Assembly (NCBI RefSeq): GCF_000719115.1 | Contig: NZ_JOEA01000011.1 | Coordinates: 186,001-250,000, forward strand | Direction of reading: 5' to 3' | Length of the DNA stretch: 64,000 nt | From: Lentzea albidocapillata | Lineage (GTDB): Bacteria; Actinomycetota; Actinomycetes; Mycobacteriales; Pseudonocardiaceae | Shown here: positions 24,180 to 32,186 of the stretch, one piece after another | Numbering within the stretch: the first letter of the stretch is position 1 | Layout of the letters: each line of letters begins with the position of its first letter | Position numbers and translations under genes: made by a program | Notes under the pieces: generated by a model | Databases searched by the model: none | The model's input: only the letters and a program-made list of their open reading frames with translations | Told to the model about the DNA's origin: nothing

Positions 24180-24557
24180 GTGGACAAGTCCATCGACAAG
24201 GCAGTCGCGGACCTCGGCCGCAACATCGGTGAGTACATCCGCGAGCAGCGCAACACCGCCAAGATCTCCTTGCGGGAGTTGGCGAAGCAGGCGGGTGTCT
24301 CCAACCCATACCTCAGCCAGATCGAGCGAGGACTGCGCAAGCCCAGCGCGGAGATCCTTCAACAGATCGCCAAGGGGCTGCGCATCTCGGCCGAGGTGCT
24401 CTACGTCGAGGCCGGGATCCTCCAGCAGCGCGAAGGCGGTGCGTTGGCGGACGCCATCGTCGCCGCGACCGATCTGACCGAGCGGCAGAAGCAGGTGCTG
24501 CTCGACGTCTACGAATCTTTCAGGCGGGAGAACACCGCCACCAACAAGGAGGACTGA
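24180..24557 (+). CDS. XRE-family transcriptional regulator (Rv0474-like)
   Basis: A 125-residue Cro/CI-type regulator. The helix-turn-helix is in residues about 15-70 (IGEYIREQRNTAKISLRELAKQAGVSNPYLSQIERGLRKPSAEILQQIAKGL), followed by a helical dimerisation tail. Its position just before an hbhA homologue matches Rv0474-Rv0475 of M. tuberculosis. The start is GTG 24180, preceded by GGGAGCAGGA. Phased palindromes upstream suggest autoregulation. Confidence 0.92.
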   Translation: MDKSIDKAVADLGRNIGEYIREQRNTAKISLRELAKQAGVSNPYLSQIERGLRKPSAEILQQIAKGLRISAEVLYVEAGILQQREGGALADAIVAATDLTERQKQVLLDVYESFRRENTATNKED

Positions 24558-24562
24558 TCTCC

Positions 24563-25225
24563 ATGCCGAAGCTCACCCAGGACGACGTTCGCAAGGCCGC
24601 CGAGCAGGGCGCCCACGCCGCACGCCAGGCGCTGCTCGCCGCGCTCGGTGCCGGTGACCTCGCCGCCAAGGCGGTCGTCGAGGCCCTGACCAAGGCCAAG
24701 GAGCGCGCCGACGAGGCCCGCACCCAGGCCAAGGACCTCCCGACCGAGCTGAACGACCTGCGCGACAAGCTGCAGCCGGCCGAGCTCAAGAAGCTCGTCG
24801 ACGCCTACACCGCCTCCGCGGTGAACCTGTACTCCTACCTCGCCGACCAGGGCGAGCAGACGCTGGAGCAGATCAAGGCCCAGCCGCAGGTCAAGCAGGC
24901 CGTGGAGCAGGTCGAGCAGGCCGTCGAGGCCGCGCAGAAGCGTGCCGGATCCGCTGCCGCCGACGCCCGCGTGCTCGCGGACGACGTCCTCGGCAAGGTG
25001 ACCCGCCGTACCCGCTCGGTCGGCGAGAAGGTCGCCCACGAGGTCGAGGACGCCGCCGAGAAGCTGGCGGAGGAGATCGTCGAGGTCGGTGGCGACGCCG
25101 CGCACGAGGTGCGCAGCACCACCCGCAAGACCGCGAACCGCACGGCGCCGCGCAAGCCGGCGACGACGACCCGCACCACGGGCACGACCGCGAAGAAGAC
25201 GACCACGACGAACACCACCAAGTGA
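24563..25225 (+). CDS. HbhA-like heparin-binding/adhesin family protein
   Basis: A 220-residue protein: an alanine- and glutamate-rich coiled coil (about 10-185, including LPTELNDLRDKLQPAELKKLVDAYTASAVNLYSYLADQGEQ), then a Thr/Lys-rich basic tail (NRTAPRKPATTTRTTGTTAKKTTTTNTTK) instead of the Lys/Ala/Pro repeats of mycobacterial HbhA. No signal peptide, as in HbhA. The family is linked to adhesion, envelope and lipid-body association. It is probably co-transcribed with the XRE gene 5 bp upstream and ends at a terminator. Confidence 0.87.
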   Translation: MPKLTQDDVRKAAEQGAHAARQALLAALGAGDLAAKAVVEALTKAKERADEARTQAKDLPTELNDLRDKLQPAELKKLVDAYTASAVNLYSYLADQGEQTLEQIKAQPQVKQAVEQVEQAVEAAQKRAGSAAADARVLADDVLGKVTRRTRSVGEKVAHEVEDAAEKLAEEIVEVGGDAAHEVRSTTRKTANRTAPRKPATTTRTTGTTAKKTTTTNTTK

Positions 25226-25239
25226 GTCGCTGAAAACCA

Positions 25240-25279
25240 CCGGGAGGGGAGCAGTCCGCGAGGGCTGCTCCCCTCCCGG
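25240..25279 (+). terminator. Terminator after hbhA
   Basis: Perfect 15-bp GC-rich stem (25240-25254 with 25265-25279), 10-nt loop, 15 bp after the hbhA stop. Confidence 0.85.
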
Positions 25280-25303
25280 CGTACGTGCACGTAGTCTGGT
25301 TCC

Positions 25304-25621
25304 GTGTTCCAAATCCCGATCTTCAGCATCTGGTACCTCGACACCGTCGTGTACTTCGTGTTCGACCTCGGGTTCAGCATCATGGGGCTGTTCGCGTTCT
25401 TCCATGCGCTGACCCAGCGCGTCGACGCGTACACCGCGATCGAACGCATGACCAAGCCCGCCTGGCTCGGCATCACCGGTGGCGGCGCGGCGGCGTTGCT
25501 GCTGTTCGGCCCCGGCGGGGTCGGGTCGATCTTCTGGCTGGCCGGCCTCATCGCGGTGCTCGTGTACATGGTGGACGTGCGCCCGAAGCTGATCGAGGTG
25601 CAGCGCGGCCCGCGTTGGTGA
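25304..25621 (+). CDS. DUF2516 membrane protein (Rv0476-like)
   Basis: A 105-residue protein with three hydrophobic segments (about 8-36 WYLDTVVYFVFDLGFSIMGLFAFFH; 52-70 LGITGGGAAALLLFGPGG; 73-90 IFWLAGLIAVLVYMVDV) and a basic C-terminus. Its position after hbhA matches Rv0476. Function unknown. It overlaps the next gene by 4 bp (GTGA). Confidence 0.88.
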   Translation: MFQIPIFSIWYLDTVVYFVFDLGFSIMGLFAFFHALTQRVDAYTAIERMTKPAWLGITGGGAAALLLFGPGGVGSIFWLAGLIAVLVYMVDVRPKLIEVQRGPRW

Positions 25622-26274
25622 TCACCCACTCGTACGGCTCCGGCTCACCGGTGACCCTGGTCGCCCACGGGCTCGGCGCCACGCCCGGCGAGGCGAGGAT
25701 CCCCGCCTCCGGGCTGCCCGGCACCCGCGTCGTGGTGACCCTGCCCTCGCACGGCGACGCCCCGGACGCGCCGGAGGGTTACTGGGACTACGGCCGGATC
25801 GCGGCCGATCTGGGCACCGTTCCCGCTGATCAGGCCGTTGGCGTGTCGTTGGGTGCTGGTGCGTTGGTGCGGCTGCTGTCCGTCGAACCCGATCGGTTCG
25901 CCCGCGTGGCCCTGCTGCTGCCCGCGGTGCTGGACCAGCGCCACGGGTCGTTCACGCTGCAGCAGCTGTCCGACCTGACCGTCGGGCCACCGATCTACGT
26001 GGCCGAGCGCCGGGCCGCGCTGGCGAGGCTGGCGGCCGCAGCCGAGCAGTTGCCCGGCCAGGTGGCCGTTCCCGACGCCTCCGTGCTGGCCGCGGTGTCC
26101 GCTCCCGTGCTGGTGATCGGCGCTGTCGGCGACCCGCTGCACCCCGAGGACGTGGCCAAGGCGACCGCCGCGGCGTTCCCGAACGGGGAGCTGTGGCTGA
26201 TCGACTCACCCTCACCGATGATCACCCACCGGACCGAGGTCCGGCATCGATTGGTCTCCTTCTTCGCCGGGTAG
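25618..26274 (+). CDS. Alpha/beta hydrolase
   Basis: A 218-residue alpha/beta hydrolase-fold protein: oxyanion-region VTLVAHGLGATPGEAR, nucleophile elbow GVSLGAGAL, late acidic residue in VIGAVGDPLHPED, and a C-terminal segment LWLIDSPSPMITHRTEVRH that supplies the histidine. No signal peptide. Substrate unknown. Translationally coupled to the DUF2516 gene. Confidence 0.83.
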   Translation: MITHSYGSGSPVTLVAHGLGATPGEARIPASGLPGTRVVVTLPSHGDAPDAPEGYWDYGRIAADLGTVPADQAVGVSLGAGALVRLLSVEPDRFARVALLLPAVLDQRHGSFTLQQLSDLTVGPPIYVAERRAALARLAAAAEQLPGQVAVPDASVLAAVSAPVLVIGAVGDPLHPEDVAKATAAAFPNGELWLIDSPSPMITHRTEVRHRLVSFFAG

Positions 26275-26283
26275 CCGAAGTGC

Positions 26284-26832
26284 ATGGCTGAACAGAAGAA
26301 GATCGCGTTCCTGGTGGCCGAAGAGGGCATCGAGCAGGTCGAGCTCACCGATCCGTGGGCGCACGTCGAGAAGGCCGGCGGAGTGCCGCGCCTGCTCGCG
26401 CCGAAGCTCGGTGAAGTACGTGGCTTCAACCACCTCACGCCCGCCGACGCGTTCCCCGTCGACACGACCTTCGCCGACGCGCTCGCGGACGACTACGACG
26501 GTGCCGTGATTCCCGGCGGCGTCGCGAACGCGGACTTCCTGCGCATGGAAAACGACGCGGTGGAGTTGGTCAAAGCCCTCGCCGCCGCCGGCAAGCCGAT
26601 CGCGTCGATCTGCCACGGACCGTGGCTCCTGGTCGAGGCGGGCGTGGTGCGCGGCAAGATGCTGACCTCGTTCCCGAGCCTGCAGACCGACATCCGCAAC
26701 GCGGGCGGTGACTGGGCCGACGAAGAGGTCCGGGTGTGCGACATGAACGGGTGGACGCTCGTGACGTCCCGCAACCCAGGCGACCTGCCGGCGTTCAACC
26801 GGGAGACGCTGAAGGCATTCGAACTGGGGTGA
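26284..26832 (+). CDS. DJ-1/PfpI-family protein (type 1 glutamine amidotransferase-like)
   Basis: A 182-residue DJ-1/PfpI protein with the nucleophile-elbow cysteine in ASICHGPWLLVEAGV, upstream glutamate in AEEGIEQVELTDP, and GAVIPGGVANADFLR. The family includes deglycases and stress chaperones such as YhbO/YraA. It follows the hydrolase by 9 bp, so the two are probably in one transcript ending at the hairpin at 26831. Confidence 0.92.
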   Translation: MAEQKKIAFLVAEEGIEQVELTDPWAHVEKAGGVPRLLAPKLGEVRGFNHLTPADAFPVDTTFADALADDYDGAVIPGGVANADFLRMENDAVELVKALAAAGKPIASICHGPWLLVEAGVVRGKMLTSFPSLQTDIRNAGGDWADEEVRVCDMNGWTLVTSRNPGDLPAFNRETLKAFELG

Positions 26833-26860
26833 TCACCGGGATCTGCAGCTCCCGGTGATC
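26831..26860. terminator. Bidirectional terminator
   Basis: 11-bp stem GATCACCGGGA / TCCCGGTGATC with an 8-nt loop, between the convergent PfpI and MerR genes. Confidence 0.75.
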
Positions 26861-26862
26861 TT

Positions 26863-27618
26863 CTAGAGGCGCGTCACGGCGTAGTGCGCCATGGCGTCAC
26901 GCAGCCACTCGGCCATGTTGTCGCCACCGACCTCGAAGTTGACCCGGAACTCGTCCGAGTCGACGTAGAGGTCGCCGAGACCCTGGTAGGACTCCCGGTT
27001 GGGCGTCCAGCTCAGGCAGATCCAGCGGTAGTGGCGGTCGACCAGCTCCTGCGTCTGAGGAGCGTCGATCGCCGTGCCCGCGGTGAACAGCGCACCGAGT
27101 TCCTCGGCGATCTCCCGCCACTGGGCCATGAACTGGTCCGCGTCGGAGCGCGTCCAGCCCTGCATCTTCTTGCGGCTCTCGGCGATGTGCTCCCGCGCAC
27201 CCTCGCCGTAGCGCTCGACGAGCTCGGCCTCGTGCCGTTCCTGCTTCTTGGCGTCGAAGCCGTCGAACAGCTCTTCCATCTTCACTTCGTCCCCTCCTTC
27301 CAGTTCTTCGATCGTTCGCGCGACGGTGCTCGCGAGCCGGTCCAGCCGCTGTCGTTCGCCCTGCAGCCACCGGTGGTGGTTGCGCAGGACGGTCAGCTGG
27401 TCCGTGCCGTCGAGCATCTCCGCCACCACGTCGAGGCCCAGGCCCAGGTCGCGCAGCAGCAGGATCTGCTGCAGGCGGTGCACCTGTTCCTTCTCGTAGT
27501 AGCGGTAACCGTTGTCGCCGATCCAGGCCGGCGGCAGCAGCCCGATCGAGTCGTAGTGCCGCAGCGTCCTGGACGTCACCTTCGACATCCGGGCCACCTG
27601 GGCGATCGACCAGGCCAT
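26863..27618 (-). CDS. MerR-family regulator with TipAS-like ligand domain
   Basis: A 251-residue regulator. The N-terminal MerR winged helix (1-70: WSIAQVARMSKVTSRTLRHYDSIGLLPPAWIGDNGYRYYEKEQVHRL) is followed by a dimerising helix and a C-terminal TipAS domain (about 125-250: DGFDAKKQERHEAELVERYG...QFMAQWREIAEELGALF). TipAL proteins trap thiopeptide-like drugs and activate their own promoter. An ideal MerR promoter with a 19-bp spacer precedes the gene. Confidence 0.93.
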   Translation of the reverse strand: MAWSIAQVARMSKVTSRTLRHYDSIGLLPPAWIGDNGYRYYEKEQVHRLQQILLLRDLGLGLDVVAEMLDGTDQLTVLRNHHRWLQGERQRLDRLASTVARTIEELEGGDEVKMEELFDGFDAKKQERHEAELVERYGEGAREHIAESRKKMQGWTRSDADQFMAQWREIAEELGALFTAGTAIDAPQTQELVDRHYRWICLSWTPNRESYQGLGDLYVDSDEFRVNFEVGGDNMAEWLRDAMAHYAVTRL

Positions 27619-27646
27619 TCGGTTCCCCCTTCGCGCTCTGAAAATG

Positions 27647-27677
27647 AAGGTAAGGGTTGACGCAGCGTCAAAGTCAA
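27647..27677 (-). promoter_or_regulatory. MerR-type promoter with 19-bp spacer
   Basis: On the minus strand -35 TTGACT (27672-27677) and -10 TACCTT (27647-27652) are separated by exactly 19 bp, and the spacer begins with the perfect palindrome TTGACGCTGCGTCAA. This over-long spacer with an internal dyad is the hallmark of MerR-activated promoters. Confidence 0.85.
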
Positions 27678-27693
27678 AGGGGAGTTTGGCAGG

Positions 27694-28242
27694 ATGGTCG
27701 AGGTGTGGACCATCGCTGGGTCGCTGGAACCCGTACCCGTGTTGTCTCGCCTTGACCTCGTGCCTGCACCGGTCGCGGCCGCCCTGAAGACGCTGGACGG
27801 CGCTGACCGTGTCGCTGTGGCGGAGATCGATCCGACTCTCGCCGACACCGCGGAGTTCTGCGCCCACTACGGTTCGCCGCTCGAAGCGTCGGCGAACTGC
27901 GTGGTCGTCGCGGGCAAGCGTGGTGACCAGGTCCGTTTTGCGGCCTGCATGGTGCTCGCGACCATGCGTGCGGACGTGAACGGTGTCATCCGTAAGCGGC
28001 TCGACGCGCGCAAGGCGTCGTTCGCGCCGATGGACGAGGCCGTGGCGTTGACCGGGATGGAGTACGGCGGCATCACGCCCATCGGCGTGCCCGCGGACTG
28101 GCCGATCCTCGTCTCGCCCGAGGTGGCCGCCGCCCCTGAACTGATCGTGGGCAGCGGCATTCGCGGCAGCAAGATCCTCATCCCCGGTGACGTGCTGATG
28201 AAGCTCACCGGGGCCGAGGTCCTGCCGGATCTGGCGCGCTAG
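27694..28242 (+). CDS. YbaK/ProX-type aminoacyl-tRNA deacylase
   Basis: A 182-residue YbaK-domain protein, a predicted trans-editing enzyme clearing mischarged tRNA. Visible motifs: ANCVVVAGKRG, conserved lysine region RKRLDARKASFAPMDEAVALTGMEYGGITPIG and SGIRGSKILIPGDVL. Length fits the family. It begins just beyond the divergent MerR promoter; its stop overlaps that of the convergent LOG-family gene. Confidence 0.92.
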   Translation: MVEVWTIAGSLEPVPVLSRLDLVPAPVAAALKTLDGADRVAVAEIDPTLADTAEFCAHYGSPLEASANCVVVAGKRGDQVRFAACMVLATMRADVNGVIRKRLDARKASFAPMDEAVALTGMEYGGITPIGVPADWPILVSPEVAAAPELIVGSGIRGSKILIPGDVLMKLTGAEVLPDLAR

Positions 28243-29306
28243 GACTGGTACTTCGACAGGAGCTCGATCGCCTCGTCCACGTCGTCCGTGACGAGGATCC
28301 ACTGCTCGGCCTCCCGGCCCTCCGCGAGCTTCATCACCAGCGGCGCGGCCGGGATCTCGTCGGTCCAGAAGGCCTTGCCCAGGAAGATCATGGGCGCGGC
28401 CGGGCCGACGCTGCCGTAGTAGTTCTGCGTGAAGTCCTGGAAGACCTCCTGGACCGTGCCCGCCTTACCCGGCGTGTAGACGATGCCGCCGGTCGCGACC
28501 GTCAGCAGGCCCTCCTCGCGCACCGAGTTCGCGAAGTACTTCGCGTGCAGCTCGCAGGCCGGGTTCGGCGGTTCGTGGCCGTAGAACCACGTCGGGATGC
28601 CGATCGTGCGCGGAGTGTCGAAGCTGCGGACCTCCGGGAACGCCGCGAGCCACCTGCCGATCGACTCGTCGTCGTGGCCGAACGTCGGAGCCTGCGCGAT
28701 GGTGCGGAGGACGTCGGTGTTGACCTCGCCGAGCCGGACGCCGAGCGGCACGGCCTCCATCGCGCCCGGTCCGCCGCCGGTCAGCACGGTGAAGCCCGCG
28801 TTGCCCAGCGCGGCACCCAGCGCGACCGCGTTGCGGTAGCCGTCGGAGCCGCGGGCGAGCGCGTGGCCGCCCATGACCGCGACCGGCGAGCCCGTCAGCG
28901 TCTCGTCGAGAGCCTCGGTGATCGAGTGGTCGTGCAGGCGTTCGGCCAGCGCGTGCAACGGGTCCGGGTGGTGGCCCTGCTGCCTGCTGTGCTGGTAGAT
29001 CACCGCGTCCGGGGTGTCGGCGTACGACTTGGGGTCGGCCGGGTCGAAGCCCGCGAACAGCTCCGCCGGCGTGTACAGCTTCGACCGGTAGACGTCGTAG
29101 GGCAGGTCCGGGATGACCGGGAAGACGAGCGCTCCCGCGGCCTCCGCCCTGCGCTGCATCGTCTCGTTGAGGGTGCAGCCGAGCAGCAGCGCCCCGTCGA
29201 ACGGCACCCGCACGTCCTCGCGAGTGAGGTCCAGTCCGATGATGACGGCTCTGCGCAGGTCAGGGGCTGCCCGCAGCTGGTCGAGGTCGGTGATTTCGAT
29301 CCGCAC
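28239..29306 (-). CDS. LOG-family (Rossmann) nucleotide-processing protein
   Basis: A 355-residue protein with an N-terminal region of about 150 residues and a C-terminal LOG/TIGR00730-type Rossmann domain: VAVMGGHALARG, TVLTGGGPGAMEAVPLG and TPGKAGTVQEVFQDF, which correspond to the PGGxGTxxE motif of cytokinin-type phosphoribohydrolases. It is larger than classical LOG (about 190 aa). The arginine/glutamate signature is modified (KAGTVQE), so substrate is uncertain. GTG 29306 begins MRIEITDLDQL. Confidence 0.85.
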   Translation of the reverse strand: MRIEITDLDQLRAAPDLRRAVIIGLDLTREDVRVPFDGALLLGCTLNETMQRRAEAAGALVFPVIPDLPYDVYRSKLYTPAELFAGFDPADPKSYADTPDAVIYQHSRQQGHHPDPLHALAERLHDHSITEALDETLTGSPVAVMGGHALARGSDGYRNAVALGAALGNAGFTVLTGGGPGAMEAVPLGVRLGEVNTDVLRTIAQAPTFGHDDESIGRWLAAFPEVRSFDTPRTIGIPTWFYGHEPPNPACELHAKYFANSVREEGLLTVATGGIVYTPGKAGTVQEVFQDFTQNYYGSVGPAAPMIFLGKAFWTDEIPAAPLVMKLAEGREAEQWILVTDDVDEAIELLSKYQS

Positions 29307-29434
29307 GGGAAAAAGCCTATGCCCCGGGCGAACCAACGTGCCGTGGAATCCGAATGAGTTTGTGGGAACCGAGGTCCGCTCGCCGTCCGAGACGAGCGGC
29401 CGCGGGCCGCGCTGCCCAGGAAAGGTTCCCCGCC

Positions 29435-30409
29435 ATGGCCACCGAACTGCTGAGCGGATGCGCCGCCAGAGGCGCACGAGTCGTAGATCCCCACCGCGTC
29501 GAATACCTGGACTGCGGTGGGTACGGAGTCCCCCTGCTCGGCCACGCCCACCCGGCCGTCGTGCAGGCCGTCGTCGGCCAGGTGCGCCGGCCGTCGCTGC
29601 TGGACCGCCTGATGCTCGACCTGGTCACCCCCAACGGGCTCGACCACGTCCACACCTTCGCCTCGGCCTCCGAGGCAGCCCAGTTCGCCGTGGCCCTCGC
29701 ACAGGCGAACGGCCGTCCCCGTGTGTTGACCACCGGCGACGTCCCGTACGGCGGCATCGACTCGTTGCGCGCCACCCTGGCCTCCGGGCCACCGGCGTGC
29801 GTGCTCGTCGAACCGGTCCGCGGCGCCACACTCCCCCCGACGGGCTACCTGAGCTCCGTGGCCGAGGTGTGCCGCGAGTCCGGCGCCCTGCTCGTCGTGG
29901 ACGAGACGCGCTCCGGCCTGGGCCGCCTCGGCGCATGGTGGGGCGTAGACCTGGACGGCGTGACGCCGGACATCATGCTGGTCGGCGAGGGACTGTCCGG
30001 CGGCGTGCTCCCGATCGCCGCCGTGGTCGCCTCGGCCGAGGTCGAGGTGCCGTTGCTGCGCGGCTCCGAAGCCGTGTCACCGCTGGCCTCCGCCGCCGTG
30101 AACGCCTGCCTGCGCGTCACGGCCGCCGAGGGCCTGGTCGAACGCGCCAAGCTGCTCGGCGACGAACTGCTGTTCGGACTGCGCGCCGTCGTCGCCGGCA
30201 AGGCGCACGCAACCGGCCGAGGCCTGCTGCTCGGCGTCGAGCTGCCGGACCAACGGGCTGCCGACGTCTTCACCGGCGAGCTGCTGCGCTCGCGCGTGCT
30301 AGCGGACTTCCGGGGCCGGACGGTCTGCTTCACCCCGCCCGCCGTGATGTCGGCAGCGGACGCGGGATGGCTCATCGAGGCCGTGGGAAAGGCAGCCAAC
30401 AAGATCTGA
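29435..30409 (+). CDS. Class III aminotransferase homologue lacking the PLP lysine
   Basis: A 324-residue protein of the ornithine/acetylornithine aminotransferase fold: YLDCGGYGVPLLGHAHPAVV, VLVEPVRG and the PLP-ring aspartate in LLVVDETRSGLGRLG. Where active enzymes have GK(A/G)LSGG, this protein reads LVGEGLSGGVLPIAA: Glu replaces the Schiff-base lysine at position 185 (GAG at 29987). The N-terminal serine/glycine phosphate site is also altered. It is likely a non-catalytic or repurposed relative. ATG 29435 follows AGGAAAGG; an ATG at 29354 would add a basic 27-residue extension. Confidence 0.82.
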   Translation: MATELLSGCAARGARVVDPHRVEYLDCGGYGVPLLGHAHPAVVQAVVGQVRRPSLLDRLMLDLVTPNGLDHVHTFASASEAAQFAVALAQANGRPRVLTTGDVPYGGIDSLRATLASGPPACVLVEPVRGATLPPTGYLSSVAEVCRESGALLVVDETRSGLGRLGAWWGVDLDGVTPDIMLVGEGLSGGVLPIAAVVASAEVEVPLLRGSEAVSPLASAAVNACLRVTAAEGLVERAKLLGDELLFGLRAVVAGKAHATGRGLLLGVELPDQRAADVFTGELLRSRVLADFRGRTVCFTPPAVMSAADAGWLIEAVGKAANKI

Positions 30410-30416
30410 CAGCAAT

Positions 30417-30443
30417 GCCGGGGCGCCGTAAAGGCGCCCCGGC
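30417..30443 (+). terminator. Terminator
   Basis: Perfect 11-bp stem GCCGGGGCGCC / GGCGCCCCGGC with GTAAA loop, 8 bp after the aminotransferase-like gene. Confidence 0.8.
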
Positions 30444-30556
30444 GCTCGCTTGGGCAACACCCTGCCTGTACTGCTTACTCGTTCAAAACACAGTGCTCGC
30501 TTGGGCAACGCCCCGCCTGTACTGCTTACTCGTTCAAAACACAGTTCAAAACACAG
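30444..30556. repeat. 51-bp tandem repeat, 2.2 copies
   Basis: Units at 30444-30493 and 30495-30544 differ at only two positions (ACACCCTG against ACGCCCCG), and a third partial unit (TTCAAAACACAG) follows. The block sits between two convergent genes and has lower GC than its surroundings. Confidence 0.9.
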
Positions 30557-30562
30557 CCTTCT

Positions 30563-31438
30563 CTAAAAGATCACCGTCTGGTTGCCGTGCACCAGCACCC
30601 GATCCTCCAGGTGCCACCGCAACCCGCGCGCCAGCACCACCTTCTCGATGTCACGTCCCTTGCGCACCATGTCCGCCACCGAGTCGCCGTGGTCCACGCG
30701 CATCACGTCCTGCTCGATGATCGGACCGGCGTCCAGGTCGGCCGTGACGTAGTGGCACGTCGCGCCCACCAGCTTCACGCCGCGGCGGTGCGCCTGGTGG
30801 TACGGGCGGGCGCCGATGAACGACGGTAGGAAGCTGTGGTGGATGTTGATCGTGCGGCCGGTCCAGGCGGCGCAGATCTCCGGCGGCAGGATCTGCATGA
30901 AGCGGGCCAGCACCACGGCGTGCGGGTCGTGCTTCTCCACCAGCTGACGGAGCTGGGCGAACGCCGCCTGCTTGCCCATGGGGTCGTTGGCCGGGAACGG
31001 TATGTGGTGGAACGGGATGCCGTGCGCGCGCGTGATGTCGCCCAGCTCCGGGTGGTTGCCGATGACGGCGGACACCTCGACGTCCAGTTCGCCGGTCGCG
31101 ACGCGGGCCAGCAGGTCGTACAGGCAGTGGCCTTCCTTCGACACCAGGATGACCACGCGCTTGCGTGCGCCCGTGTCGGTCACCGTCCAGGTCGACTGCG
31201 CGCCCAGCGAGGCGGCCACGTCGGCGAACTGGGAGCGCAGCTCGTCCACGCCGAACGGCAGGGAGTCCGCGCGGACCTCCTGGCGCGTGAAGAACCAGCC
31301 CGTCTCCGGGTCGGTGTGGTAGGCGGCCTCGACGATCCAGCCGCCGTTCTCCGCGAGGAACGACGAGATCCTCGCGATGATGCCGGTGCGGTCCGGACAG
31401 CCGAAGGTGATCACATAGCGACGTTCAGGCGAGGACAC
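30563..31438 (-). CDS. purU: Formyltetrahydrofolate deformylase
   Basis: A 291-residue PurU: an N-terminal ACT domain (about 1-85, YVITFGCPDRTGIIARISSFLAENGG) and a C-terminal formyl-transferase-fold hydrolase domain with INIHHSFLPSFIGARPYHQA (catalytic Asn/His region) and GPIIEQDVMRVDH (catalytic Asp). It releases formate from 10-formyl-THF to balance one-carbon pools. The family is normally 280-290 aa. Confidence 0.95.
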   Translation of the reverse strand: MSSPERRYVITFGCPDRTGIIARISSFLAENGGWIVEAAYHTDPETGWFFTRQEVRADSLPFGVDELRSQFADVAASLGAQSTWTVTDTGARKRVVILVSKEGHCLYDLLARVATGELDVEVSAVIGNHPELGDITRAHGIPFHHIPFPANDPMGKQAAFAQLRQLVEKHDPHAVVLARFMQILPPEICAAWTGRTINIHHSFLPSFIGARPYHQAHRRGVKLVGATCHYVTADLDAGPIIEQDVMRVDHGDSVADMVRKGRDIEKVVLARGLRWHLEDRVLVHGNQTVIF

Positions 31439-31451
31439 GCCGCAGAAGTAT

Positions 31452-32177
31452 TCACGGCCTGGGCAGCGCCGCCAACAGCGACTCGTCTCCGGTCACGATC
31501 GCGTGACCCGGCCGGGCGTAGACGGCTCGGTAGATCGCGTCCGCGGTGCCCGCGAGGGTGGCGTCCTCGTCGAAGGCCGAGTCCTGCGGTGCGGTGACGA
31601 CCAGCGGCTCGCCCTCTGTCAGCCTGACCTCCCAGGTGCGGCCTGCGTCGGCGGCGTGCACCAGGAGTCGGCCGGTGGCGGTGACCGGGTAGCCCAGCTC
31701 GATCCGGCGGGCCACCAGGACGGTGAGGTACTCGTCGACGCCGTCCGCGGCGAACTCCGGGTCGAACACCAGAGCCGGCAGTTCGTGCCCGGTCGCGAGC
31801 TCGGCATCCAGCCGGTGGATCGACGTCTCGTGCGCCTGCCTGCGCGCCCAGAAACCGGCGAGCTGCGGGCCGTGGAACGTCCACGCGGCACGGTCGGCCG
31901 GCACCTCGCGCAGCCGGTCCAGCAGCGTGGAAAGCCCTGCCTCCCACCAGGAGAGCGTCTCGTCGAAGCCCTCCGGCGACTTCGGCCACTTCGGACGGCC
32001 CTCTTCCGGTGCGGTCACGACGGCCTGCGCGGCCCACGTGTGCACCTCCGCCTGGTGCCGCACGAGGTCGAGCACCGTCCACTCCGGACACGAGGGCACG
32101 GCTGCCGAAGGCCCCGCCTTCACAGCGGCCGAACGCATCAACGAAGCTTGGTTCTCGATCTGCGCGACGAAGTCCAC
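31452..32177 (-). CDS. Maleylpyruvate isomerase-like mycothiol-dependent (DinB-fold) protein
   Basis: A 241-residue DinB/MDMPI-fold protein: N-terminal MRSAAVKAG...VPSCPEWTVLDLVRHQAEVHTWAAQAV, then FWARRQAHETSIHRLDAEL, giving the three-histidine metal-site pattern of the family, and a C-terminal lid domain (about 165-235). Members are often mycothiol-dependent S-transferases or isomerases; the presence of mshA in the same window is consistent. Substrate unknown. It starts at GTG 32177. Confidence 0.82.
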   Translation of the reverse strand: MDFVAQIENQASLMRSAAVKAGPSAAVPSCPEWTVLDLVRHQAEVHTWAAQAVVTAPEEGRPKWPKSPEGFDETLSWWEAGLSTLLDRLREVPADRAAWTFHGPQLAGFWARRQAHETSIHRLDAELATGHELPALVFDPEFAADGVDEYLTVLVARRIELGYPVTATGRLLVHAADAGRTWEVRLTEGEPLVVTAPQDSAFDEDATLAGTADAIYRAVYARPGHAIVTGDESLLAALPRP

Positions 32178-32186
32178 GAACCCACA

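Noticed and set aside
30444..30556. CRISPR array
   Set aside because: Two direct units with no variable spacers and no cas genes; a simple tandem duplication.
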